Source of the DNA: CAWCQC01 sp963819905
Lineage (GTDB): Bacteria; Actinomycetota; Thermoleophilia; Gaiellales; Gaiellaceae
Assembly (NCBI GenBank): GCA_963819905.1
Contig: CAWFXP010000001.1
Span: 434,001-498,000, forward strand
Length of the DNA: 64,000 nt
Direction of reading: 5' to 3'
Under the pieces are notes generated by a model. It worked only from the letters and a program-made list of their open reading frames with translations, made no database searches and was not told the origin of the DNA. This document shows, one piece after another, positions 51,246 to 59,488 of this stretch (positions within the stretch are counted from its first letter, which is position 1; every line of letters starts with the position of its first letter). Position numbers and translations under genes: made by a program.

Positions 51246-52124
51246 ATGCGAGTCGCGTTCGTCGGCCTCGGGACGATGGGGCGCCCGATGGCGGCCCGGC
51301 TCGTGGCCGGCGGTCACGACGTGGTGGCCTGCGATACCGATACCGCCGCAGCGGAGGCTCTCGGGACGCTCTCCCGCCCGACGCCGGCCGAGGCGGCCGC
51401 CGAGGCCGAGGTCGCGATTCTCTCGCTGCCGTCACCGGCGGCCGTGGAGGAGGTCGTGCTCGGGCGCGGCGGGCTGCTCGAGGGAGCCGCGCCGGGCGCC
51501 GTGGTCGTCGACATGTCCACGAGCCCGCCGGCGCTGGCTCGCCGTCTTGCGGAGGCGCTCGCCGAGCGGGGTCTCGAGTTCCTCGACGCGCCCGTCAGCG
51601 GCGGGCCGACCGGAGCCGAAGCGGGGACACTCGCGATCATGGTCGGGGGCCCGGTCGCCGCCTTCGAGCGCGTCCGGCCGCTCTTCGAGGCAATGGGCGG
51701 TCGCGTCGAGCACGTCGGCGGGCACGGGGCCGGCCAGACGGTGAAGCTCTGCAACAACCTGATCGCCGCCTGCACGATGGCCGCGCTGGCGGAGGCGTCG
51801 GCAATCCTCGTCGCCGAGGGTGTCGAGCCGAGTCAGGCGTACGACGTGTTCACGAGCTCGACGAGCGACTCCTCCGTCCTGCGCCGCCGCTTCCCGCTCC
51901 CGGGCGTCCGGCCCGAGCACCCGGCCTCGAACGGGTACGCGCCGATGTTCCGGCTCGACCTCCTCCACAAGGATCTCCGCCTCGCGCTCCAGCTGGCCGC
52001 GGCAGACGGCGTCGAGGCGCCGGTCACCCGCGAGGCCATGCGCGCCTACGGCGCAGCGCTCGCCGCCGGGCTGGGAGAGCTCGACTACTCGGCCGTGATC
52101 AAGGCCGTACGGCACAGCGAGTAG
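51246..52124 (+). CDS. 3-hydroxyisobutyrate dehydrogenase-like NAD(P) enzyme
   Basis: A 292-residue beta-hydroxyacid dehydrogenase: VAFVGLGTMGRPMAARL cofactor loop, FLDAPVSGGPTGAEAGTLAIM substrate motif, and the catalytic Lys in GAGQTVKLCNNLI (about 174). The C-terminal all-helical domain follows, with RLDLLHKDLRLALQLA. It covers 3-hydroxyisobutyrate, tartronate semialdehyde or 6-phosphogluconate-like substrates; the substrate is not clear. ATG 51246 lies directly after a TATCCT box. It is followed immediately by an MFS gene. Confidence 0.9.
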   Translation: MRVAFVGLGTMGRPMAARLVAGGHDVVACDTDTAAAEALGTLSRPTPAEAAAEAEVAILSLPSPAAVEEVVLGRGGLLEGAAPGAVVVDMSTSPPALARRLAEALAERGLEFLDAPVSGGPTGAEAGTLAIMVGGPVAAFERVRPLFEAMGGRVEHVGGHGAGQTVKLCNNLIAACTMAALAEASAILVAEGVEPSQAYDVFTSSTSDSSVLRRRFPLPGVRPEHPASNGYAPMFRLDLLHKDLRLALQLAAADGVEAPVTREAMRAYGAALAAGLGELDYSAVIKAVRHSE

Positions 52125-53300
52125 GTGGCAGCGCCCCGGACGCTCCTGGTCGGCGCGGTCTCGGCGCAGGCCACGGTGTCGATCGCCCAGTTCGGGCTTC
52201 CGGCGATCGGGCCCGAGCTCCAGGAGCAGTTCGGTCTCACCCTCGCGGAGCTCGGCGCCGTCCTGACGGCCAGTCTCCTCGGCTCCGGGCTCGTGCTCCT
52301 GCCTGCGGGGGTCGTGGTCGACCGGTACGGATCCCGACTCCCCCTCGCGGTGGGCACCGCGCTCGGCACCGCGGGGCTGACGGTCGCCGCGTTCGCGCCC
52401 TCCACGGCGGTACTGCTCGTCGCCCTGCTCGTCGCAGGCCTCGGCTCGGGCATCGTCCCGATCGCCGGCTTCGGCGCCTTCATCCGGGTGTTCCGGCCGG
52501 CCAGGCGAGGGCTTGCCCTCGGGCTGAGGCAGATGGCGGTCCCGCTCGGCGGAATGATCGCGGCGGTTCTTCTGCCGCTCCTCGCCCATGCGGGCGGCGT
52601 CGAGCTGGCCCTGCTCGTCTGTGCCGGCCTCGTCCTCGTCTTCGGAGCGCTGTTCGCATTCGTCGCGGAGCCGAGCCCGCCGGCCGAGCGCCGGCCGCGG
52701 ATCGCCGTCCACCGGCTGATCCGGGCGCCGGGGATGGTGAAGCTCCTCGTCGTCGCGACCTTCTACATCGTCGCTCTCCAGTCGGCGCTCGCGTTCACCG
52801 TTCCCTCCGTCCGCGACTCGGGCTTCTCGGCGCTCGTCGCCGGGATCGTCTTCTTCGCGCTGAACGCGACTGCTGCCGTCGCCCGGATCGCCTGGGGCCG
52901 GGCCGCCGACGTGGGCGCGGGCTCTCGCCGCGTGCGGACGCTCGTCGATGCGGGCCTCGTCGGCGCCGTGGGCAGCGTCGTCTTCACGCTTGCCCTCCAC
53001 GCCGGCCCGGCCGCGCTCGTTGCCGCGATGATCCTGTTCTCGTTCGGGGCGCTCGGCTGGAACGCACTCGTCTACGTCAGCGCGGGAGAGAAGGCGCCTC
53101 CCGAGCTCGCGGCCCAGGCCGTCGCGATTGCCGCGACGCTCGTCTTCGTGGTGTCGGCGATCTGCACGCCGCCGATGGGGGCGCTGGCGGACGCGGTCGG
53201 TTGGGACGGCTTCTGGCTCGTCTGCGGGGCACTTCTCGCCGCGGGGGCCGCACTCGCGGCCACGCTTCCGCGCGCGTCGAGGGTCACCGCGGGCGGGTAA
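52125..53300 (+). CDS. MFS transporter
   Basis: A 391-residue, 12-helix major facilitator: first helix near LLVGAVSAQATVSIAQFGLPAI, the loop 2-3 motif GVVVDRYGSRLPL (the MFS Asp/Arg signature), central loop around residues 180-200, and C-terminal helices ending in SAICTPPMGALADAVGW. No specific family hallmark for its substrate. GTG 52125 starts right after the stop of the previous gene; the two are co-transcribed and the transporter may export or import the dehydrogenase substrate. There is no obvious terminator after it. Confidence 0.88.
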   Translation: MAAPRTLLVGAVSAQATVSIAQFGLPAIGPELQEQFGLTLAELGAVLTASLLGSGLVLLPAGVVVDRYGSRLPLAVGTALGTAGLTVAAFAPSTAVLLVALLVAGLGSGIVPIAGFGAFIRVFRPARRGLALGLRQMAVPLGGMIAAVLLPLLAHAGGVELALLVCAGLVLVFGALFAFVAEPSPPAERRPRIAVHRLIRAPGMVKLLVVATFYIVALQSALAFTVPSVRDSGFSALVAGIVFFALNATAAVARIAWGRAADVGAGSRRVRTLVDAGLVGAVGSVVFTLALHAGPAALVAAMILFSFGALGWNALVYVSAGEKAPPELAAQAVAIAATLVFVVSAICTPPMGALADAVGWDGFWLVCGALLAAGAALAATLPRASRVTAGG

Positions 53301-53337
53301 GGGCCGAAACCGCTCTACAATGGGCTGACCTCAAGCC

Positions 53338-54426
53338 ATGGCCGAGCATCAGATTCCCGGCCCGCCCGCGACCGGCGACGCAGCGGCGGCCACGACGGGC
53401 GAGCGGAATCCCGCTGTCCGGCCGCGCCTGGCCGTCGCGCCGGGCAGGCCGGAGATCGAGGCGTTCGACCGCGCCGTCGAGGTCGGCGCCCGCCTGCAGG
53501 CGAGCCTCGAGACGGTCGTCCGCGGCAAGAGCCGAGAGATCCGGCTCGTGCTGACCGCGCTGGCGTGCGAGGGGCACGTGCTCTTCGAGGACGTGCCGGG
53601 CACGGCCAAGACGGTGCTGGCCCGCGCCATCGCGCAGTCGGTGGACAGGGCGGTCCCGTCCAGGATCCAGTGCACGCCTGACCTGCAGCCGGCCGACGTC
53701 ACGGGCTCGTCGATCTTCAACCAGAAGACCAGGGAGTTCGAGTTTCGGCCGGGGCCGATCTTCGCCAACGTCGTGCTCGTGGACGAGATCAACCGGGCGA
53801 CGCCGAAGACCCAGTCGGCACTTCTCGAGGCGATGGCGGAGCGGCAGGTGACGGTCGACGGCGTCACGCGACCGCTCCAGAAGCCGTTCCTCCTGCTCGC
53901 GACCGAGAACCCCGTCGAGCACGAGGGGACGTTCTTGCTTCCCGAGGCCCAGCTCGACCGCTTCTTCTTGCGCACCGCGCTCGGCTACCCGGACGCCGGG
54001 GACGAGCATCGGATCATCCTCGACCAGCAGCACGGGCACCCGCTCGAGTCTGTCGTCCCGGTCGTCAGCGTCGACGAGGTCGCAGCGCTCCACCGCTCGG
54101 TCGAGCACGTCTACGTGGATCCGCTCATCCAGCGCTGGATCGTCGCGCTCGTCCAGTCGACCAGGCGGCTCGAGATCGCCGAGCTCGGCGCCTCGGTGCG
54201 CGGCAGCATCGCGCTCGAACGGGCCGTCCGGGCCTGGGCGCTCCTCGAGGCCCGCGACTACGTGGTGCCCGGCGACGTCGAGGAGCTGTTCGTGCCCGTG
54301 GTCGCGCACCGCGTGCTGTTCGCGCCCGCGTTTCTCGCCGCCACCCGACGCGAGGGCTGGAACGCCGCGGTGCTCGAGTTCCGGCGCCGGTGCTTCGAGG
54401 CGGCTCCCGGGCCGGCCGTCCCGTGA
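53338..54426 (+). CDS. MoxR-family AAA+ ATPase
   Basis: A 362-residue chaperone-like ATPase. A disordered N-terminus (residues 1-40) is followed by the MoxR core: Walker A FEDVPGTAKTVLARA (about 85), IQCTPDLQPADVTG, Walker B NVVLVDEINRATPKTQSALLEAM, and LLLATENPVEHEGTF sensor and LPEAQLDRFFL arginine-finger region. MoxR ATPases help fold or activate VWA-domain proteins; the next five genes include two of those. A -10 like TACAAT lies 16 nt upstream. GTGA overlap joins it to the DUF58 gene. Confidence 0.93.
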   Translation: MAEHQIPGPPATGDAAAATTGERNPAVRPRLAVAPGRPEIEAFDRAVEVGARLQASLETVVRGKSREIRLVLTALACEGHVLFEDVPGTAKTVLARAIAQSVDRAVPSRIQCTPDLQPADVTGSSIFNQKTREFEFRPGPIFANVVLVDEINRATPKTQSALLEAMAERQVTVDGVTRPLQKPFLLLATENPVEHEGTFLLPEAQLDRFFLRTALGYPDAGDEHRIILDQQHGHPLESVVPVVSVDEVAALHRSVEHVYVDPLIQRWIVALVQSTRRLEIAELGASVRGSIALERAVRAWALLEARDYVVPGDVEELFVPVVAHRVLFAPAFLAATRREGWNAAVLEFRRRCFEAAPGPAVP

Positions 54427-55256
54427 GCCCGGGCGCCGGAACGTTCACCCTCGTCTCGCGCCGCCGGGTGTCGGGGCTCGCCTTCGGGGCCATGCGCTCG
54501 AGCCGCCGTGGCCCCGGGACCGACCTCGCCGGCTCGCGCCCCTACCGGCCCGGGGACGACTTCCGCCTGATCGACCGGCACGCCTCGGCCCGGCTCTCCT
54601 CGGTGAGCGGCTCGGACGAGTTCATCGTCCGCGAGCACCTGACGGAGGAAGCGGCGACGATCGTCCTCGTCGAGGACCGCCGGCCGTCGATGGCGCTCTT
54701 CCCGGACGAGCTCCCCTGGCTCTCGAAGCCCCGCGCGGTCTCGGCGGCGGTCGCAGCCATCGAGGAGAGCGCGCGCCGGGCCCGCTGCCCGGTGGAGCGC
54801 GGGCCTCTCGCCGGGCGGGAGGCCTCGCTCGGGCTCGGGCTGCGGGAGCTGCTCGCCCGTGAGCGGCCGGTTCCTGCGGGCAGCTTCGTCTTCGTCTTCT
54901 CCGACTTCCTCGAGCTTCCGGACGAGGACGTCTGGCTCGAGCTGCTCGCCCGGCGGCTCGACGTCGTCCCGGTGATCGTGCAGGACCCGGTCTGGGAGCA
55001 GAGCTTCCCGGACGTGGCCGGGACGCTCCTCCCGGTGGCCGACCCGGGCACCGGACGGATCGTCCGGGCGAGGCTTCGCCGGGCCGAGGTCGCGGCCCGG
55101 CGTACGGCGAACGAGGAGCGGCTCGGGACGATCCAGCGGCTGTTCGACGCCCTGGGCTTCGACTGGATCCTCCTCGGGACGAGTGACCCGGGCGCCGTCG
55201 TCGCCGAGTTCGTCGCCTGGTCGGCGGCTCGGCAGGCCGGGACTCGCATCCGATGA
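54423..55256 (+). CDS. DUF58 family protein
   Basis: A 277-residue protein of the DUF58 group that accompanies MoxR: SRPYRPGDDFRLIDRHASARLS (the conserved DUF58 segment RxYxPGDDxRxI), FIVREHLTEEAATIVLVEDRRPSM, and SFVFVFSDFLELPDEDVW with a VWA-like beta strand. It probably takes part in envelope or stress-related processes with the VWA partners. The start GTG 54423 overlaps the MoxR stop. The order MoxR-DUF58-VWA is the usual one in this conserved cluster. Confidence 0.88.
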   Translation: MSPGAGTFTLVSRRRVSGLAFGAMRSSRRGPGTDLAGSRPYRPGDDFRLIDRHASARLSSVSGSDEFIVREHLTEEAATIVLVEDRRPSMALFPDELPWLSKPRAVSAAVAAIEESARRARCPVERGPLAGREASLGLGLRELLARERPVPAGSFVFVFSDFLELPDEDVWLELLARRLDVVPVIVQDPVWEQSFPDVAGTLLPVADPGTGRIVRARLRRAEVAARRTANEERLGTIQRLFDALGFDWILLGTSDPGAVVAEFVAWSAARQAGTRIR

Positions 55257-56155
55257 GCGCCCGCCGGCTCGCGGCCGTCGGGGCGCTCTGCGTCGCTGTG
55301 GGCGCAGCCGTCGCGATCGTCGTCGTGATGCTCCTCGGCGGTGATGAGCCGGACGTGTCGGCGCCGGCGCGACCCGTCGCGGCCGAGGCGACCCTCACGC
55401 CCCGCGAGCACGGCCCCGGCGACCTCGTGACGGCGACCCTCGCGCTCGCGGTCGATACGCGTCTCGTCGACCCGTCCGAGGTGCAGGTGGAGGCCGGCTT
55501 TCGCCCGTACACGCGCGTGGCCCCGGTCGAGGTGTTGCGCACCGACGCGGGGAGCTCGTCGCTCCTCGAGTACGTCTACCGGCTGCAGTGCCTCGACCGG
55601 GCCTGCGTCCTCGGGGCGGGCTCCGAGGCAACGACCTTCGCCCCCGCCGTCGTGCGCTACCCGGACGCGACGGTCGGGCAGGCGACCCTGGCCGTCGACT
55701 GGCCCTCGGTGACCATGGCCCCACGCGTCCCCGGTGACGCCGTGGACGATCCGCAGTTCCGGGCTGCGAGCGAGCCCGAACCGGCGACGTACGGGATCTC
55801 GCCCTCCGTGCTCGGCTGGCTGCTCGCCGGGGCCGCCGCCGCCCTGGTGCTGGCCGCGGGCATCATCGTCTGGCGACTCCTCCGCCGGCAGCCGGCGCCG
55901 GTCGCCGAGCCGGTGGCCCCCGCCGGAGAGGAGACCGTCGCGGCCGCGCTCGCCGAGGTGGCCCGCACCCGCGGCGGGGACGAGGACGAGCGCCGCGTGG
56001 CTCTCGACGCGCTGGCCCGGAGGCTCGAGGGGGACGGCCGTGAGGAGCTTGCCCGCGATGCCCGCCGGCTCGCCTGGTCGCGTGCGACCCCGGAGGGGAA
56101 GCCGCTCGACGAGCTCTGCGAGGCGATCGGAGCGGCGCTCGGGGCGGCGGCGTGA
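55253..56155 (+). CDS. Membrane protein of the MoxR/VWA cluster
   Basis: A 300-residue protein. One N-terminal helix (LAAVGALCVAVGAAVAIVVVMLLG), an extracytoplasmic beta-rich domain (about 40-175, with two Cys in LQCLDRACVLG probably disulfide-bonded), a second helix (VLGWLLAGAAAALVLAAGIIVWRLL), and a cytoplasmic helical tail (about 215-300). The architecture recalls BatD-like partners of VWA proteins, but I cannot assign a family with confidence. ATGA overlap with DUF58 upstream and GTGA with the VWA gene downstream. Confidence 0.72.
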   Translation: MSARRLAAVGALCVAVGAAVAIVVVMLLGGDEPDVSAPARPVAAEATLTPREHGPGDLVTATLALAVDTRLVDPSEVQVEAGFRPYTRVAPVEVLRTDAGSSSLLEYVYRLQCLDRACVLGAGSEATTFAPAVVRYPDATVGQATLAVDWPSVTMAPRVPGDAVDDPQFRAASEPEPATYGISPSVLGWLLAGAAAALVLAAGIIVWRLLRRQPAPVAEPVAPAGEETVAAALAEVARTRGGDEDERRVALDALARRLEGDGREELARDARRLAWSRATPEGKPLDELCEAIGAALGAAA

Positions 56156-57123
56156 CCGGCCTCTTGCCATGGCTGGTGCTCCCCGCCGCGGCGCTCGCCG
56201 GGCTGCTGCTGCTCGCGCGCCGCTCTCACCCGCAGGCGCTCCCGCTCGCCGACGCGCCGGCGCTTCGCCGGCCAGGCCGGCGCACGGTCGCGCTGCGCAT
56301 CGGTCTCGCGGTCGCCCTCGTGGCCGTCCTCGCCGCCGGCGTGGCCATGATCCGGCAGCCGTCCGATCCCTTCGACGAGCTCGTTCCGGAGGGCGGAGGC
56401 ACGGTGGTGGTGCTGGACGTGTCCGCCAGCGTGTCCGATCTCGTCTACCGCGAGATCGCCCGCACGATGACCGGGATCGTCAGGAGCGCCGGCGACGAGG
56501 GCCGAGCCGGGCTCGTGCTCTTCTCGGACGTGGCCCAGGAGGCGCTCCCACCCGGAGCGCCCGCCGCCGAGCTGCGACCGTTCATCCGCTACTTCCAGCC
56601 GAAGAGCGAGCCGAGCGCGGCGAGGAAGCCGAGCTACTACCGCAACGCCGGCCCGGGGGCGCCGCCGCCGACTCCGTACCCGCAGAACCCCTGGTTCCGG
56701 AGCTTCAGCGGCGGCACGCGGATCTCGGTCGGCCTCGAAGCCGCGCGGCTCGCGCTCGCCCGCGACGGGTTCACGTCGGGGAGGATCGTGCTGCTCAGCG
56801 ACCTCGCCGAGTCGGAGGACGACGTCGGCCGTCTCGCCGGGGAGCTCGCCAGGTACGCGCGTGACCCGCGCCTCGAGCTGCGGGTGGTGGCCCTCCCGCC
56901 CGCGACCGAGCGCGAGACCGAGGTGTTCGAGCGGATTCTCGGCGACCCGAAGACGGTCGTCGTCTCGACGGAGCTCACGGCGCGCGGCCGGGACGGCGCT
57001 CCCGCCGGCGCTTTCCCGGCCTGGTTCGTCGCGCTCGCTCTCCTCGCGGCCGCCGCGCTGGCGGTCAACGAGCGCGCCGCCCAGCCGCTCGACTGGCGCC
57101 GTCCCTCGCGGGAGGCGGCGTGA
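56152..57123 (+). CDS. VWA-domain membrane protein 1 (BatA-like)
   Basis: A 323-residue protein with membrane helices at the N-terminus (LVLPAAALAGLLLLA, IGLAVALVAVLAAGVAMI) and near the C-terminus (WFVALALLAAAALAV). Between them is a von Willebrand A domain: VVVLDVSASVS gives the MIDAS D-x-S-x-S, LVLFSD and the SGRIVLLSDLAESEDD strand follow. A Pro-rich loop (about 150-170) interrupts it. Such proteins are metal-dependent adhesion or assembly partners of MoxR. GTG 56152 overlaps upstream. Confidence 0.85.
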   Translation: MTGLLPWLVLPAAALAGLLLLARRSHPQALPLADAPALRRPGRRTVALRIGLAVALVAVLAAGVAMIRQPSDPFDELVPEGGGTVVVLDVSASVSDLVYREIARTMTGIVRSAGDEGRAGLVLFSDVAQEALPPGAPAAELRPFIRYFQPKSEPSAARKPSYYRNAGPGAPPPTPYPQNPWFRSFSGGTRISVGLEAARLALARDGFTSGRIVLLSDLAESEDDVGRLAGELARYARDPRLELRVVALPPATERETEVFERILGDPKTVVVSTELTARGRDGAPAGAFPAWFVALALLAAAALAVNERAAQPLDWRRPSREAA

Positions 57124-57737
57124 CGCGTCGGCACTGGCTCCTCGCGGGGGCCGCGCTCGCGCTCGTCGCGGCGGCCTTCCTCGCTCTCCTGGCGGCCAGG
57201 GCCTTCGACGAGGCCGATGCGCTTGCGGAGGCCGATGCCAGGCTGACGCAGGCGGCCGAGCCGGCGGACGCGGTCGAGCGCCCGTCCGCTCCTCTCGCCG
57301 GCCTTGCCCGCGCGATGCTCGCGACGGGCGACGACTGGGACTACCGGGAGGCGCTCGGGCTGTACCGGGAAACCGAAGCCGCCCCTCCGGCGGATTCCGC
57401 GGCCGAGGTGGCGGCCGACGGACGCGTCGCAGCGCTCCTCGCCGCCGTCGCGGCTGACGCGGGCGACGCGGGCCGCGCGTCCCACGCCGCCAACCTGGCC
57501 GGGGTTCTCTACGTGAAGGATGCTGCGCTCGACCGGACGTCGCGCTCCCGCTTCCTCCAGCTCGGCCTCGAGTCCTTCCGCGAGGCCGTGCGGCTCGACC
57601 CGGCCAACACCGACGCCAAGCTCAATCTCGAGCTGCTCGTCGGCCTGCTCGCCTCGAGCGCGGTCGGCGCCGGTGACGACTCCGGCAGCCAGGGCTCGAC
57701 GGGCGCGGGCTCGAGCCCCGGCGGCTCGGGGTACTAG
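57120..57737 (+). CDS. Membrane-anchored TPR-like protein (BatB/C-like)
   Basis: A 205-residue protein: an N-terminal helix (WLLAGAALALVAAAFLALLAARAF), an Ala-rich helical region (about 30-180) with the TPR-like LGLESFREAVRLDPANTDAKLNLELL repeat, and a Ser/Gly-rich tail (DDSGSQGSTGAG). The TPR would give protein-protein contact in the envelope. ATGA-type overlap with the previous gene; the next gene starts 2 bp after. Family not certain. Confidence 0.72.
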   Translation: MTRRHWLLAGAALALVAAAFLALLAARAFDEADALAEADARLTQAAEPADAVERPSAPLAGLARAMLATGDDWDYREALGLYRETEAAPPADSAAEVAADGRVAALLAAVAADAGDAGRASHAANLAGVLYVKDAALDRTSRSRFLQLGLESFREAVRLDPANTDAKLNLELLVGLLASSAVGAGDDSGSQGSTGAGSSPGGSGY

Positions 57738-57738
57738 C

Positions 57739-58728
57739 GTGGGCGTCGAGTTTCTGACGCCGCTCGGGGGTCTCGTCGTCCTCGCGGTCCTGGTCCCGCT
57801 GGCGGCGATCCTCCTGCGGGAGCGGACCTTCATGCGAGTCCGGACGACGCTCGGCCTCGCGCCGCCGGGGACGAGGGTTGCGCCGGCCGTTGCCGTGGCC
57901 CTCGGTGGCTTCTTCGTGCTGCTCGGGCTCGCCGCGGCACAACCCGTCGTCCTCCTCGACGACCCGCTGCCGGCGCGAACCGATGCCGAGGCCTTCGTCG
58001 TCGTCGACACGTCCCGCTCGATGCTCGCGGCGCCCGCACCCGGCGCGACGACCCGCTTCGAGCGGGCCGTCGCGGCCGGGCTCTCGCTGCGGACGTCTCT
58101 CGCGGGCATCCCGACGGGCGTCGCGTCGCTTACCGACCGGCCGCTGCCACATCTGTTCCCGACCATCGACGGGGAGACGTTCGCGGCTGTCCTGCGACGC
58201 TCGCTCGGCGTCGACCGCCCGCCGCCCTCGTCCACGAGGGCCCGAGCGACGGAGCTCGCGTCGCTCGACGGCCTCGCCGAGGACAACTACTTCTCCGCGC
58301 GGTCGGTGCGGCGCCTGGCCGTCGTCCTCACGGACGGCGAGAGCCGGCCGTTCGATCCGGCGCAGCTCGAGCGTCAGCTGCGCAGGGGCGGGGTGGAGCT
58401 CCTCCTCGTCCGCCTCTGGGACGACGCGGAGCGGGTCTGGCTGGCGGACGGCTCGGCCGAGCCCGGCTACCGGCCGGACCGGACGGCGGACGGCGATCTG
58501 ACCGCGCTTGCTGCGCTGTCCGCGGGCGGCCGGGTGTTCGGGGAGGGCGAGACCGTTGCGATCCTCGCGACTGCGCGCGAGTACCTCGCCGAAGGCCCCG
58601 TCGTCGCCGCCGTAGAGCGCCGCCGAAGCATCCCGCTCGCCGGCTGGCTGGCGCTCGCAGCGACGCTGCCCATGGCGTTCCTGCTCGTCCGCGGCGACCG
58701 GCTGCGCCTCGTTCGCGGCCTCTCCTGA
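57739..58728 (+). CDS. VWA-domain membrane protein 2
   Basis: A 329-residue protein with two N-terminal helices (LVVLAVLVPLAAILL, VAPAVAVALGGFFVLLGLAAAQPVVLL) and a C-terminal helix (IPLAGWLALAATLPMAFLLV). VWA domain: VVVDTSRSML is the MIDAS motif, and LAVVLTDGESRPF the second strand. It ends the six-gene cluster. Start GTG 57739 is just after the TAG of the TPR gene. The long ORF upstream in this frame is a shadow. No terminator is obvious downstream. Confidence 0.83.
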   Translation: MGVEFLTPLGGLVVLAVLVPLAAILLRERTFMRVRTTLGLAPPGTRVAPAVAVALGGFFVLLGLAAAQPVVLLDDPLPARTDAEAFVVVDTSRSMLAAPAPGATTRFERAVAAGLSLRTSLAGIPTGVASLTDRPLPHLFPTIDGETFAAVLRRSLGVDRPPPSSTRARATELASLDGLAEDNYFSARSVRRLAVVLTDGESRPFDPAQLERQLRRGGVELLLVRLWDDAERVWLADGSAEPGYRPDRTADGDLTALAALSAGGRVFGEGETVAILATAREYLAEGPVVAAVERRRSIPLAGWLALAATLPMAFLLVRGDRLRLVRGLS

Positions 58729-58762
58729 GCGCCCCGGACTCGGCTGTGCGACGGAACGCTTT

Positions 58763-58775
58763 GCATACTGTATGC
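58763..58775. promoter_or_regulatory. Palindromic operator for the GntR regulator
   Basis: GCATACTGTATGC, a perfect 13-bp palindrome around a central T, the usual kind bound by FadR/GntR-type proteins. It overlaps an ATG at 58772 and lies 8 bp before GTG 58784, which is therefore the better start. It implies autoregulation and control of the downstream operon. Confidence 0.65.
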
Positions 58776-58783
58776 TCGCGCCG

Positions 58784-59488
58784 GTGGCGGCACGCATCGT
58801 CGAGGACGGCCGGGAGGCGCTGACGAAGAGCGCCAGCGCGGCAGCCGCGGAGCTGATTCGGGACGCGATCGTGGACGGCCGGCTCGCGCCGGGGTCACGC
58901 CTGAAGGAGGAGGAGCTCGCGCGCGAGCTCGGCATCTCGAGGACTCCCGTGCGCGAGGCGCTGCTCGTCCTGCAGGCCGACGGCCTGATCGAATCGACCC
59001 CGAACCGGGGCGCCACGGTGCGGTCCTACGACGCGGCGGATCTCGACGACCTCTACCAGCTGCGCGCTCTGCTCGAGGGCTTCGCCGCCCGGCTGGCCGC
59101 GGCGCGCATCACGCCCGAGGAGGTCGATCGCCTCCGCGAGAGCTGCGAGCGGTTCGTCGGGCTCCGGACGGACGACGACGTGACCGAGCTGGTGCGGGAG
59201 AACGTCCGCTTTCACGACGTCATCCTCGGCGCAGCCGGAAGCGAGCGCCTCGCGCAGATGGTGCGCGGCGTCATCCAGCTGCCGCTCGTCTATCGCTCGT
59301 ACGTCTGGTACTCCCCGGAGCAGAAGCTGATCTCGGAGCACTACCATCGCCAGCTCACGGCGGCCCTCGCCGCACGCGAGGCGGAGCGCGCCGAGCTCGT
59401 CATGAAGGAGCACGTCCTCGAGGCCCGCGACGTTCTCATCGCCCGGCTGCGCGCCGGGCAGACGAGAAACGGCGGGGAAACGGCATGA
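58784..59488 (+). CDS. GntR-family (FadR-type) transcriptional regulator
   Basis: A 234-residue regulator. Winged helix: AAAELIRDAIVDGRLAPGSRL and LARELGISRTPVREAL with LIESTPNRGATVRSY. The C-terminal FCD ligand domain has LYQLRALLEGFAARLAA, the metal-binding type NVRFHDVILGAAG and SEHYHRQLTAALAA. It probably senses an acyl or organic acid and controls the downstream CoA-transferase/hydantoinase operon. The gene ends in an ATGA overlap with the CoA-transferase. Start GTG 58784 is preferred because the ATG at 58772 falls within the palindrome. Confidence 0.88.
   Translation: MAARIVEDGREALTKSASAAAAELIRDAIVDGRLAPGSRLKEEELARELGISRTPVREALLVLQADGLIESTPNRGATVRSYDAADLDDLYQLRALLEGFAARLAAARITPEEVDRLRESCERFVGLRTDDDVTELVRENVRFHDVILGAAGSERLAQMVRGVIQLPLVYRSYVWYSPEQKLISEHYHRQLTAALAAREAERAELVMKEHVLEARDVLIARLRAGQTRNGGETA

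Noticed and set aside
53338..58728. MoxR/VWA genes as a defence module
   Set aside because: Order MoxR-DUF58-membrane-VWA-TPR-VWA is the ordinary Bat-like envelope cluster, with no effector or nuclease.
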